This document shows, in pieces, positions 8,232 through 16,489 of a DNA stretch of 64,000 nt. Each line of letters starts with the position of its first letter. The first letter of the stretch is position 1. Under the pieces are notes generated by a model. It worked only from the letters and a program-made list of their open reading frames with translations. It was not told where the DNA came from and did not search any database. The stretch covers positions 1,875,001-1,939,000 of the forward strand of contig NZ_CAJQUA010000001.1 of NCBI RefSeq assembly GCF_907163135.1, in the 5' to 3' direction. This stretch comes from Brachymonas denitrificans (lineage in GTDB: Bacteria > Pseudomonadota > Gammaproteobacteria > Burkholderiales > Burkholderiaceae_C). The translations under genes and the position numbers were made by a program.

Positions 8232-9605
8232 TCAGAAGCGGTAACCCACTTTCACGCCCACGGCCACGGCGTTGTTGTCCTTGAAGTCGGCCTGATACGT
8301 GGTGCTACCGACATTGGAGGCGACCTGGGCCTTGGCATCCCCCAGCCAGAAGTACTTGGCGCCGACGCCCACGTAGAAGTTCTTGGTCGGGCTGTACTGC
8401 GCGCCGATGCCCAGGTTCCAGTTGCCCTTGGTCGGGCCCAGGGTGGTCACATATTCGCCCGTGCCGCTGTCCCAGCCGAGGGACATATTGCCGGCCCACT
8501 GCTCGTTAAACTTGCGGCCCACACCTACGGTGGCGCTGTATTGGTCCTTGCCGTACTCGACCAGGTTGAAGCCGTTGGGCTTGCCAACGTACGGGCCAAG
8601 ATCCTTCGAAACGGCGCCGAACTGGCCCGGACGGATGCTGAAGCTGGACCAGTCCACCCAGCGCAGGTTGGCAAAGGCCACCGTGTTGGGCGCCACGCCG
8701 CTTTGCAGGTCCAGGTTGACGGATTGCGGCGTCTTGATCCGCGTGGTGCCGCTGGTGCCGGCTGCACCGCCCAGCTTCTGGTAGTTGACGAAGTTTTCGG
8801 TGGTGTCCACATCATGCTTGATGGCCGAACGGTAAGTCAGCGCAGCGCGGAAGGCGATGTCGGGAATCTGGTAGGCGGCACCCGCCAGGAAGCCCCAGGC
8901 ACCCGAGTTATGGAAGGTGGCGTCGTAGCCGTTGAAAACGGAGTAAGCCGCACCGCGCAGGCTCAAGTCACCCTTGACGGTCTGGTAGACCGGGCCGCCG
9001 TAGAAGTGCCAGTTCTTGTTGGGCTGGAAGCCGGCAATCAGGGAGAAACTCTGTGTGGTAACGCTGACGTTGGTCGCATCGGAACCCGTTGCCAAGGTCG
9101 AATACTTCGCTACGGCTTGACGTGCTGCAATTTGTTCGGGGCTAGGCGTGGGCGTGGGCGCGAGCAAACCCTGGACGGCCGCCTTGATCTGGTCTTGGCT
9201 CCATGTGGGGTTGGCGGCCGCCAGCTTGGCTGCCAATGGAAGCGTGGCAGCCGCCCCGCGCTCGGCCGGAGTGGTGGTAAAGATATTGGTACCTTCATAG
9301 GCAGCATCTGCACCGAACGGATGGTCGTACAGGAAGGAGAACGACCACTGGTCATTCGCCTGGTACTTGATGGCTCCGGACGGGAAGGAGTACTTGTCAG
9401 CCATGTTGGGAATTTCGCGCTTCAGGCCGATGCTCTCTTTGCCCTCCACAGTAGGAAAGAGCGAGGTCCAGCCCAGCTCGATGAGGTTGCCCTGCTGGAA
9501 AATCGGGGCCACCGGCTGGCCGGAACGATCGAGGCCGGCTGCAAATGCACCCGTGACAGGCAGCATGGCCAGCAGAACGGCGGCGCCAATAGCATTACGT
9601 TTCAT
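8232..9605 (-). CDS. FadL/OmpP1/TodX-family outer membrane channel
   Basis: An outer-membrane beta-barrel for uptake of hydrophobic compounds such as long-chain fatty acids. I start at MKRNAIGAAVLLAMLPVTGAFA, a clear signal peptide preceded by AGGAGACAAG; the frame is open further upstream but without sense. The mature protein begins AGLDRSGQPVAPIFQQGNLIELG, the N-terminal plug region, and ends in an aromatic residue (GVKVGYRF), the outer-membrane sorting signal. An Ala/Pro-rich stretch of about 60 residues (around 130-190, including PTPTPSPEQ) lies between strands, probably an extracellular loop. The gene is monocistronic, with its own terminator on one side and another gene's terminator on the other. 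Confidence 0.9.
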   Translation of the reverse strand: MKRNAIGAAVLLAMLPVTGAFAAGLDRSGQPVAPIFQQGNLIELGWTSLFPTVEGKESIGLKREIPNMADKYSFPSGAIKYQANDQWSFSFLYDHPFGADAAYEGTNIFTTTPAERGAAATLPLAAKLAAANPTWSQDQIKAAVQGLLAPTPTPSPEQIAARQAVAKYSTLATGSDATNVSVTTQSFSLIAGFQPNKNWHFYGGPVYQTVKGDLSLRGAAYSVFNGYDATFHNSGAWGFLAGAAYQIPDIAFRAALTYRSAIKHDVDTTENFVNYQKLGGAAGTSGTTRIKTPQSVNLDLQSGVAPNTVAFANLRWVDWSSFSIRPGQFGAVSKDLGPYVGKPNGFNLVEYGKDQYSATVGVGRKFNEQWAGNMSLGWDSGTGEYVTTLGPTKGNWNLGIGAQYSPTKNFYVGVGAKYFWLGDAKAQVASNVGSTTYQADFKDNNAVAVGVKVGYRF

Positions 9606-9770
9606 CTTGTCTCCTAAACTGTGTCCAAACAACGCTTTTCGATACAGCGTATCCCATTGATTCGCTGGATCAAATTGTAAAAAGCACGCGGAAAGTTCGA
9701 ATAGGGACAATCCCGAACGACCGTGCTAAATCGTTGTGTTTTGGACACTGCCCAGCTTGATGGCAGACGC

Positions 9771-9795
9771 AAAAAAGCCACCCCGAAGGGTGGCT
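9771..9795 (-). terminator. Rho-independent terminator of porin gene
   Basis: On the minus strand AGCCACCC-TTCG-GGGTGGCT is followed by a run of T. The stem with its tight TTCG loop is very stable, fitting a highly expressed gene. Confidence 0.9.
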
Positions 9796-9838
9796 CTCGC
9801 ATCAAGCTGATTCAAAGCTGGCTGACGCCAGCCGTGAA

Positions 9839-11029
9839 TTAGAACTTGTGACGCAGGCCGATGGCAGCCTTTTCAGTCTTGGCGCGAGCAGTAATGTCGT
9901 CGAAATAGCCGTTCACGCCTTCAACCTTCAGGTCGTTGCTGCGGCCAACGCGAGCGTATACGTCGGTGCGCTTGCTGAAAGCGTAGTTGGCACCGATCAT
10001 CCAGTCGTTGCCCTTGCCTTTGGCCATTTGCTCACCGCTCACGCCGTCGTAGAACTTCACACGGTTGTGGCCGTATTCAGCAACCAGGGAAGCGGCTCCG
10101 AAAGGTACCAGAACGCCAATGTTGGCTTCTTCAGCCTTGGTATTCACGTTTGCATTGAGTGGTGTGGCAGCCAAAGCAGCGTTGGGACGGTTCTTGCTGT
10201 ACAGGTAGTTAGCGAACAGCTTGGCTGCACCAAAATCGTAGGTACCGCCCACGCCATACTCAGTGATCTTGGACACAGTCGTACCCATCGCCGTATTTTT
10301 CACTTGGTGACCAGCAACGCCGACCATGAACGGGCCGTTAGCGTAGCTCACACCCAGGCCGTAACCTTGGCTCTTGGTGTTTGCCAAAACATTGGTTTGC
10401 TGGCCGGTCACGGCCAATTCAGTCTTGGAGTTGCTGTATTCGCCAAAAGCCTGCACGCCAACGCCAGAGAAGTTGCCAGCGTAGTGCACACCGTAAGCAC
10501 GCTCTTTGTAGCCGCCCAGCTTGTACGTCTTAGCAGCAGCGCCGCCCAGGCCGCCCAGGTTCGGGGCGCCAGTCGTCAGTGCGCCTGCATCGAACGAAGA
10601 CTGACCGTCAGCGGAGGTGGCGGTGATCAGGTTGTACAGGGGGGTGTAGTCCTTACCGAACAGCACGCTGCCGAAACCACCCTGCAAGCCCACCACAGCA
10701 CGGCGGCTGAAGCCGATGCCGTCTTTGCTGTTGTCGGTGAAGGCGCCATTGATGGCGTCAAAACCCAGCTCGTAGTTGAACACAGCCTTCAGACCGTTGC
10801 CCAGGTCCTCAACACCTTTCACGCCCAGACGGCTGCCCTGCAGGCCACCGGACTGGAAGCCGGTCTTGCGGTTGGTCAGCTTACCAGAGCCATTGGGGGT
10901 GGTTACGGTAACGGTATCCTTGCTGTAGCCCAGGTTGACGTCAGCCAGACCATACATGGTCACGGAAGACTGAGCGGAAGCGGCGCCCACAGCAGCCAGA
11001 GCAGCGATAGCAATCAGAGATTTTTTCAT
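9839..11029 (-). CDS. Gram-negative trimeric porin (Omp32-like)
   Basis: A general diffusion porin of the betaproteobacterial type. The start at MKKSLIAIAALAAVGAASAQ gives a textbook signal peptide with a TTGGAG ribosome-binding site; upstream in-frame codons are rejected. The mature protein starts SSVTMYGLADVNLGYSKD, the standard first strand, includes LGVKGVEDLGNGLKAVF, and ends AIGLRHKF with the terminal Phe needed for assembly. With 396 residues it is slightly longer than most of its family. The upstream region is unusually long and free of genes. Confidence 0.95.
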   Translation of the reverse strand: MKKSLIAIAALAAVGAASAQSSVTMYGLADVNLGYSKDTVTVTTPNGSGKLTNRKTGFQSGGLQGSRLGVKGVEDLGNGLKAVFNYELGFDAINGAFTDNSKDGIGFSRRAVVGLQGGFGSVLFGKDYTPLYNLITATSADGQSSFDAGALTTGAPNLGGLGGAAAKTYKLGGYKERAYGVHYAGNFSGVGVQAFGEYSNSKTELAVTGQQTNVLANTKSQGYGLGVSYANGPFMVGVAGHQVKNTAMGTTVSKITEYGVGGTYDFGAAKLFANYLYSKNRPNAALAATPLNANVNTKAEEANIGVLVPFGAASLVAEYGHNRVKFYDGVSGEQMAKGKGNDWMIGANYAFSKRTDVYARVGRSNDLKVEGVNGYFDDITARAKTEKAAIGLRHKF

Positions 11030-11599
11030 TGCAAGTTTCTCCAAGGTTAAACATAGGGCACCGGTTCGTGGGCTTGCGCTGGCGTTGTGCCTTTTTGCGC
11101 AGCCCCCGGTTCCCCGGGCCAACCTCCTTTTCGGAAGTTGTCTCTATTGCACCAGAGCTTCCCCCCTTCAGCAAAGGAAATCACACTTTTATCTGCGCAC
11201 CGTTGCAGGTCGACAACAGGTTTGTTGCCATCAAGCCACAAAACGCGCGCTTGCTGGACAAGCAGGGCGCCTTTATGCCATTTGAGCGCACGGCACTCTT
11301 TTCAGCAACAGCGGCTGTACCGTGCCATTGGGGGCACAAGCTCAGGAATTGCTTTAAGTTGGCCTCTCGGCAGCAGCCCTTGCCGGCAAGCCTCGGGGGC
11401 GGACATGCAGCCTCGGCCACACACGGGGCAAGCCGCAGCAGGAGGGCCCGCTCGAGTCCCCTCCGGCATCCAATCTGTGGCACGCCGGCAACGCCCTTCG
11501 CCTCTCTCCGTCCGCCGGGCTCCCTACAATCAGCTGTTCCGGCGACGGCCGCGCTGCTGACGGCTTCGCCCCTTCTTGATGATTCTTACGGCTGTCTCC
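11030..11599. other. 570-bp gene-free region between porin and coq7
   Basis: The region separates divergent porin and coq7 genes. Open frames across it have no recognisable product. It should contain the porin promoter and leader. A TACAAT -10-like element at about 11525 could start coq7 with a leader of roughly 65 bases. I see no terminator or repeat. Confidence 0.5.
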
Positions 11600-12253
11600 A
11601 TGCAACAACCCTCTGCCCTGGATTCCTGGCTGCACGCCGCCGATGCCTCGCTGCGCGTGCTGTTCGCGCCCCCTCACGCCAGCGCGCCCTACCCGCCCGA
11701 GCGCGAGGGCATGCACAGCCTGGTGCAGGATGCCAAGCTGTCCGATGCCGACAAGCGCCTGGCGGGCGCGCTGATGCGCGTGAACCATGTGGGCGAGATC
11801 TGCGCCCAGGCGCTGTACCAGTCGCAGGCACTGGCCACGCGCGATCCCGAATTGCGCGCCCACTTCGAGGAAGCGGCCCGCGAGGAGATGGACCATCTGG
11901 CCTGGACCAAACAGCGCCTGGACGAGCTGAACGACCGCCCCTCCCTGCTCAACCCCCTGTGGTATGCCGGCGCCTTTGCGCTGGGCATGGTGATGGGCCG
12001 CGTGAGCGACCGCAACAGCCTGGGCTTTGTGGTGGAAACCGAGCGCCAGGTAGAAGCGCACCTGCACAGCCACCTGGAACGCCTGCCTGCCGGCGACGCG
12101 GTTTCGCGCGTGATCGTGCAGCAGATGAAGGAAGACGAGCAGCGCCATGCCGATGCCGCCCTCAATGCCGGTGCCGCACCCCTGAGCACGCCAGTGCAGG
12201 GCCTGATGCGGCTCGCCGCCAAGGTGATGACGACGGTGGCGCACCGCCTCTGA
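11600..12253 (+). CDS. coq7: 2-nonaprenyl-3-methyl-6-methoxy-1,4-benzoquinol hydroxylase (Coq7)
   Basis: A di-iron monooxygenase that catalyses the penultimate step of ubiquinone synthesis. The 217-residue product has the carboxylate-bridged di-iron ligands: E66 in [13 protein letters not shown], the EEMDH motif at 95-99, [11 protein letters not shown] near 150, and EDEQRH near 183. The hydrophobic [14 protein letters not shown] segment is the membrane-associating part. The start is uncertain: MQQPSAL is used here, while an ATG seven codons upstream adds MILTAVS; neither has a strong Shine-Dalgarno sequence. Betaproteobacteria use Coq7 where enterics use UbiF. Confidence 0.93.
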   Translation: MQQPSALDSWLHAADASLRVLFAPPHASAPYPPEREGMHSLVQDAKLSDADKRLAGALMRVNHVGEICAQALYQSQALATRDPELRAHFEEAAREEMDHLAWTKQRLDELNDRPSLLNPLWYAGAFALGMVMGRVSDRNSLGFVVETERQVEAHLHSHLERLPAGDAVSRVIVQQMKEDEQRHADAALNAGAAPLSTPVQGLMRLAAKVMTTVAHRL

Positions 12254-12359
12254 CCGCCGCGGGCCGGCCCCGGCATTTTCCCGTCGAACAGCCCCGCTTC
12301 GGCCCGGGCAACCGGCTGGCCCCTACAATCAGCGCTCCGGATCTTTCAGGAGAGGCGCG

Positions 12360-12824
12360 ATGGAATGCAGGGTGAGTTGGACTGGCGGCCTGGCCACACG
12401 GTCGGGCATGGGGTTTGTGGCCGAAACCGGCAGCGGCCATACGGTGATGATGGATGGCGCGCCGGATGCCGTGCGTCCGGAAAATGGCGGACAGAATCTG
12501 GCGCCGCGCCCGATGGAAATGCTGCTGGCCGCCCTGGGCGGCTGCGCCAGCTATGACGTGGTGCTGATTCTCAAGCGCGGGCGCCATGCCGTGGAGGGTT
12601 GCAGCGTGGCGATCGAGGCCGAACGCGCCGAGACCGATCCCAAGGTATTTACCCGCATCCACATGGCTTTCGAGGTGCGTGGCGCGGGCCTGCCGCAAGC
12701 CGCCGTGGAGCGCGCCATTGCGATGAGCCACGAAAAATACTGCTCTGCCAGCGCCATGCTCGGCCGCACGGCAGAGATGACGACCAGCCTCACCCTGATC
12801 GACAGCAAACAGGCTCAGCCATGA
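12360..12824 (+). CDS. OsmC-family protein
   Basis: A 154-residue OsmC/Ohr-fold protein of the YhfA type. The two redox cysteines of the family are present, C62 in GGCASYD and C128 in KYCSAS, together with the PMEMLLAALGGC helix. OsmC proteins reduce organic peroxides as dimers in the cytosol; YhfA-type members are poorly characterised. AGGAGAGG before the ATG and a TACAAT -10-like element about 35 bases further upstream give it its own promoter and leader. Confidence 0.88.
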   Translation: MECRVSWTGGLATRSGMGFVAETGSGHTVMMDGAPDAVRPENGGQNLAPRPMEMLLAALGGCASYDVVLILKRGRHAVEGCSVAIEAERAETDPKVFTRIHMAFEVRGAGLPQAAVERAIAMSHEKYCSASAMLGRTAEMTTSLTLIDSKQAQP

Positions 12825-12975
12825 CAAATTTGTGAAATTTTTCTGAATTTCTCGGAAAAATGCGGACTTAGCCCCCAAAGTGTTGCCAGGAAAGCACAGA
12901 CGTTCGCAAAAAAACGAGGTTTTTGGGCAGCGCCGTGCATTTGGTCACGCTGCTTATGTGCACTGCAGCAAAATT

Positions 12976-13086
12976 TTGGCTAAACTTTGAACCGTTGCAT
13001 TATTCAGTTTCATGCAATAGTTGTCTCCTCCACCCTCCTATCAGGTGGATTCAGCCCCAAGTCCACAAGACTTGGGGCTTTTTTTT
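12976..13086 (+). ncRNA. Candidate small RNA with CU-rich anti-Shine-Dalgarno stretch
   Basis: The 330-bp gap between the OsmC-like gene and tusA has its own transcription unit. TTGGCT (12976-12981) and CATTAT (12998-13003), 16 bases apart, can form a promoter starting near 13010. The transcript of about 75 nt would contain TCTCCTCCACCCTCCT (13024-13039), complementary to Shine-Dalgarno sequences. It would end in a strong terminator: AGCCCCAAGTC/GACTTGGGGCT (13053-13079) with a CACAA loop and eight T. A small helix CCACC/GGTGG (13030-13047) would present the CU-rich bases in its loop. A six-base inverted repeat TTGCAT/ATGCAA spans the -10 and the start. No open frame of note lies inside. The alternative is a distant terminator for the OsmC-like gene. 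Confidence 0.55.
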
Positions 13087-13158
13087 GCTTCGTCGGGGGC
13101 AAGGAGACAAGCCCGGAGGGCAGGCGCGGCTGCCTGTGTGCGGCCCTCCTCCGGCGGC

Positions 13159-13413
13159 TCAGCGCCGGCGCAGATAGTGAACGCCGCGCTGGCCGTCCAT
13201 CTGCTGGCTGAGCAAGGTGTTGCCAGTCTGCACGGCAAAGGCCTGGAAATCGCGCTCGGCACCCGGGTCGGTCGTGATGACGCGCAGCACCTGGCCGCTT
13301 TCCATGGCATTCAGCGCCTTCTTGGCGCGCAGAATGGGCAGCGGGCACTGCAGACCGCTGGTGTCGATTTCGGTGTCGTGGTGCAGGGGGGTTGCGCTTG
13401 CATCGGTAGGCAT
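13159..13413 (-). CDS. TusA/SirA-family sulfurtransferase
   Basis: An 84-residue small sulfur carrier with the family signature CPLP at residues 23-26 (SGLQCPLPILRAKKAL), whose Cys carries the persulfide. TusA relays sulfur for tRNA 2-thiouridine formation and other uses. It lies 12 bases downstream of cysM on the same strand and is probably cotranscribed with it, which fits a sulfur-handling pair. Confidence 0.9.
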   Translation of the reverse strand: MPTDASATPLHHDTEIDTSGLQCPLPILRAKKALNAMESGQVLRVITTDPGAERDFQAFAVQTGNTLLSQQMDGQRGVHYLRRR

Positions 13414-13425
13414 GAAACAGGATCC

Positions 13426-14328
13426 TCAGGCGGGGAAGACACCGGTAGACAGGTAGCGGTCGCCGCGGTCGCAGACGACGAAGACGATAGTGGCATTTTC
13501 GACGGTAGCGGCCAGTTGCTGGGCCACCCAGCAGGCGCCGGCTGCCGAGATGCCGGCAAAGATGCCCTCTTCGCGCGCCAGCTGGCGGCACATGTCCTCG
13601 GCGTCAGACTGGGAGACCAGCATCAGCTCGTCGACCAGCTCGGGGGTGTAGATCTTGGGCAGGTATTCCTGCGGCCACTTGCGGATGCCGGGAATGCGCG
13701 AGCCATCGGCCGGCTGCGCGCCGATGATGCGGATGGCGGGATTCTGCTCCTTGAGGTAGCGCGCCACGCCGGTGATGGTGCCAGTGGTGCCCATGGCGCT
13801 GACGAAATGGGTGATCTGGCCACGGGTGTCCTGCCAGATCTCGGGGCCGGTGGTCTGGTAGTGGATGAGCGGGTTGTCGCTGTTGCCGAACTGGTCGAGC
13901 ACGCGGCCCTTGCCATCGGCCTGCATCTGCAGGGCCAGGTCGCGCGCGTATTCCATGCCGCCGCTGCGCGGGGTGAGGATGAGTTCGGCGCCGTAGGCAC
14001 GCATGCACTGGGCGCGCTCGATGCTGAGATCCTCGGGCATGATGAGGATCATGCGGTAGCCGCGGATGGCGGCTACCATGGCCAGCGCGATGCCGGTGTT
14101 GCCGCTAGTGGCTTCGATCAGGGCATCGCCGGGGCGGATCTCGCCGCGCGCCTCGGCCTGCAGAATCATGGACAGCGCAGGACGGTCCTTGACCGAACCT
14201 GCGGGGTTGTTGCCCTCGAGCTTGCCGAGCACCACGTTGCCGCGTGCCGCGTTGGCCTGGGCGCCGATGCGCTGGAGCCGCACCAGCGGGGTTTTGCCAA
14301 TGAAATGTTCGATGGTGGGGTAGTGCAT
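13426..14328 (-). CDS. cysM: Cysteine synthase B (O-acetylserine sulfhydrylase B)
   Basis: A 300-residue PLP enzyme of the last step of cysteine synthesis. The Schiff-base lysine is K47 in NNPAGSVKDRP, and the substrate loop SGNTG is at 75-79. The C-terminal part ends with CDRGDRYLSTGVFPA. CysM-type features (shorter than CysK, with QFGNSDNPLIHYQTTGPEIW) favour the B isozyme, which can use thiosulfate as well as sulfide. The tusA-like gene follows immediately. Confidence 0.95.
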   Translation of the reverse strand: MHYPTIEHFIGKTPLVRLQRIGAQANAARGNVVLGKLEGNNPAGSVKDRPALSMILQAEARGEIRPGDALIEATSGNTGIALAMVAAIRGYRMILIMPEDLSIERAQCMRAYGAELILTPRSGGMEYARDLALQMQADGKGRVLDQFGNSDNPLIHYQTTGPEIWQDTRGQITHFVSAMGTTGTITGVARYLKEQNPAIRIIGAQPADGSRIPGIRKWPQEYLPKIYTPELVDELMLVSQSDAEDMCRQLAREEGIFAGISAAGACWVAQQLAATVENATIVFVVCDRGDRYLSTGVFPA

Positions 14329-14407
14329 GCGCTGCTCGCAGTGGTGTAGAGGCCACGCCGTGGGAACGGCTTTATGTCATAATTATCGGCTTGATTCTAC
14401 TTCTCCT

Positions 14408-14494
14408 GCCGGAGTGGCGAAATTGGTAGACGCAGCAGATTCAAAATCTGCCGGGGGCGACCTCGTGCCGGTTCGATTCCGGCCTTCGGCACCA
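14408..14494 (+). tRNA. tRNA-Leu (anticodon CAA)
   Basis: An 87-nt class II tRNA with a long variable arm. The acceptor stem GCCGGAG pairs with CTTCGGC, CCA is encoded, the T-loop is GTTCGATTCC, and the anticodon loop TTCAAAA gives CAA, reading UUG. A terminator lies 33 bases downstream. Confidence 0.97.
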
Positions 14495-14526
14495 GTTATG
14501 GCACTGGACAACAGCCAGCAGACAAG

Positions 14527-14558
14527 CCCGCATACCCTCATCAGGCATGCGGGTTTTT
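14527..14558 (+). terminator. Rho-independent terminator after tRNA-Leu
   Basis: CCCGCAT pairs with ATGCGGG across a 13-base loop and is followed by five T, then CTTTTTT. Confidence 0.82.
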
Positions 14559-14757
14559 CTTTTTTCCGGCGCGGACTTGGCGCACAAGGGCCTCTCTGCG
14601 ACACCGGTGTGAAAGATTCATGACACCCCCTTCTGGCGTATCAGGGTTGCCCCTAAAATCCGGCTAACCCGCCCGTATCGGTCGGACGGTATCTGGATAA
14701 TGCGGATTGCTCCGGCGAGAATCGGATACCAGAACTCACAGCCTAGGAAATTTCAAC

Positions 14758-15240
14758 ATGCGTGCCATCAAAGAAGCGCGGAAGTTCATCGAAAGCAACT
14801 CCAGCAGTGCCGACGCCATTACCCTGTCGCGTCTGGTGCTGGCGCTGGAGTCGGAAATCGACTTCCCGATCACCGACATCTATCTGCTGGACTATGACAA
14901 GTTCAAGCTGGCCCTGGAAATCCTGCAGGAGTGGCGCCTGGATCGCCACTTTGCCGGCAAGTCCCGCCTGTACGATGCCTCCATGCATCTGGCCGGCATG
15001 ACGGCGGCGGGCGACGTTCCGGCCGCCCCGAAGGCTGCTGCCAAGCCGGCACCGAAGAAGAAGGCCGCCAGCACCAAGCCGTCCGAAGCGGTGAAAGTCG
15101 CAGCCAAGGCTGCCAAGCCTGCTGCCAAGAAGGCAGCGACCCCGAAGAAGGCGGCAGAACCGGCCAAGGCTGAAGCCGTGCCGCCTGCAGCCGAGCCGGC
15201 GGCACCGGCTGCCGCCGCCAAGGACAGCAGCAAGTCGTAA
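14758..15240 (+). CDS. Unknown protein with conserved N-terminal domain and Ala/Lys/Pro-rich tail
   Basis: I do not recognise a function. The 160-residue product has two parts. Residues 1-80 (MRAIKEARKFIESNSSSADAITLSRLVLALESEIDFPITDIYLLDYDKF...) look like a compact helical domain that ends in WRLDRHFAGKSRLYDASMHLAG. Residues 85-160 are low-complexity and rich in Ala, Lys and Pro (APKKKAAST, KAAKPAAKKAATPKK), similar to histone H1-like tails, and turn acidic at the very end (EPAAPAAAAKDSSKS). The start at MRAIKEA is preferred over an upstream in-frame ATG because it opens the folded part. The basic tail suggests nucleic-acid contact, which is inference only. Confidence 0.75.
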   Translation: MRAIKEARKFIESNSSSADAITLSRLVLALESEIDFPITDIYLLDYDKFKLALEILQEWRLDRHFAGKSRLYDASMHLAGMTAAGDVPAAPKAAAKPAPKKKAASTKPSEAVKVAAKAAKPAAKKAATPKKAAEPAKAEAVPPAAEPAAPAAAAKDSSKS

Positions 15241-15272
15241 GCACGCCGGCCCCGTCAGGGCCATACGTGACA

Positions 15273-15311
15273 ACGCCCCGATGCCGCAAGGCAGACCGGG
15301 GCGTTTTTTTT
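15273..15311 (+). terminator. Rho-independent terminator
   Basis: ACGCCCCG pairs with CGGGGCGT around a 16-base loop and is followed by seven more T. It ends the Ala/Lys-tail gene, just before the convergent mla operon. Confidence 0.9.
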
Positions 15312-15334
15312 CGTGCGTTGCGCGAGGCAGGCGC

Positions 15335-15667
15335 TCAGGCAGGCTGCGCGGCCGGCGCGGGGAGCAGCAACTCATGCACGCCATACAGGCGCGCCAGTTC
15401 GACGAGGCGCACCGGTGCCGCGTGCAGGTGCAGGCTGGCGCCCCGCTCCATCGCCTGCCGCTGCAGGGCCAGCAAGGTCGCCAGCGCCGAAGAGTCGAAA
15501 CTCTGCAGCGCACTTGCGTCGACCTGGGCCTGCTGCCCTTGCCCGCCCTCGCGCAGGCGCGCCATCAGGGCCTGCGTGACCGTGCCGGCGTTGGTGGCGT
15601 CCAGCCGGACCGGCAGGGCCAGGCTGATGACGGGCGTGCTGCCGGCGGAAGGCTCGCGGGTGGTCAT
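15335..15667 (-). CDS. mlaB: MlaB-like STAS-domain protein
   Basis: A 110-residue STAS-domain protein, the cytosolic subunit that stabilises and activates the MlaFE ATPase complex. The STAS core is seen in LDATNAGTVTQAL, VDASALQSFDSSALATLLALQ (the Ser-containing turn is typical) and LHLHAAPVRLVELARLYGV. It is the last gene of the mla operon, starting two bases after mlaC ends. Confidence 0.87.
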   Translation of the reverse strand: MTTREPSAGSTPVISLALPVRLDATNAGTVTQALMARLREGGQGQQAQVDASALQSFDSSALATLLALQRQAMERGASLHLHAAPVRLVELARLYGVHELLLPAPAAQPA

Positions 15668-15669
15668 GC

Positions 15670-16311
15670 TTACTTGCCGGCTGCGTTGGACTTGTTCTTG
15701 GCCGCCAGGGTGGCGATCAGGCCGTCGATGCCCTTGGTGTTGACTTCCTGGGCAAACTGCTGCTTGTAGGAGTCGATCATCCAGACGCCGCCGATGTTCA
15801 GGTTGTAGGCCTTCCAGCCCAGACCCTTGCCCGGGGTGCGGGTCAGGCGGTAGTCGAGGCTGACAGGGTCGCCGGAGCCGACCAGCTGGCTGCGCACGAC
15901 CACGTCATTGGCACCAGCGGAGCCAGCACGCATGGGCAGTACCTTGACCTCACGGTTGCCGACGGAGTTGAAAGCGCCGGCATAGGTGCGCACCAGCAGG
16001 CGCTTGAATTCCTGCTGCAGCTGGCCTTTCTGGGCCGGGGTGGCGTTGCGCCAGGCCGGGCCGACAGCCGAGGCCGTCATGCGGGCGAAATCGACGTGGG
16101 GCATGACCTTGCTGTCGACCAGCGCGATGATCTTGTTGATGTCACCGCCCTGCAGCGCCCTGTCGGCCTTGATGGCAGCCAGGGTTTCGCCGGAAACCTT
16201 CAGCACCATGGCATCGGGAGCCAGGTCGGCGGCGAAGGACGGCGTGGCCACTGCAGCGGCCAGGGCGGCGGCACCAGCGATACGGGTCAGGGTACGGCGA
16301 TTCATCATCAT
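15670..16311 (-). CDS. mlaC: MlaC phospholipid-binding periplasmic protein
   Basis: The periplasmic shuttle that carries phospholipids between the outer-membrane MlaA complex and MlaFEDB. I start at the first of three ATG codons (MMMNRRTLTRIAG), preceded by GGAGC. The signal peptide ends near ATPSFA-AD. The mature part contains HVDFARMTASAVGPAWRNATPAQ, LQQEFKRLLVRTYAGAF and SLDYRLTR, typical of the Ttg2D/MlaC family. It has 213 residues, the usual length. Confidence 0.93.
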   Translation of the reverse strand: MMMNRRTLTRIAGAAALAAAVATPSFAADLAPDAMVLKVSGETLAAIKADRALQGGDINKIIALVDSKVMPHVDFARMTASAVGPAWRNATPAQKGQLQQEFKRLLVRTYAGAFNSVGNREVKVLPMRAGSAGANDVVVRSQLVGSGDPVSLDYRLTRTPGKGLGWKAYNLNIGGVWMIDSYKQQFAQEVNTKGIDGLIATLAAKNKSNAAGK

Positions 16312-16489
16312 GTTCTTTGCTCCTTGTTGGTTGCGTGCACTGTGCGGTTTGCGCGGACAGGCATTGGATACCTGATCATGGCAAGGGTTTCCGCCAGCGC
16401 GGGGCCGAGTTGCAACACGGTGCAACGCCAGCCGTGGCGGCGATGTGCCTTGTTGCTTCCCTTGCCGTCATTGTTACAAATACTGTGGT

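Noticed and set aside
14327-14623. 98-codon frame running through tRNA-Leu
   Set aside because: It crosses the tRNA and its terminator and has no ribosome-binding site.
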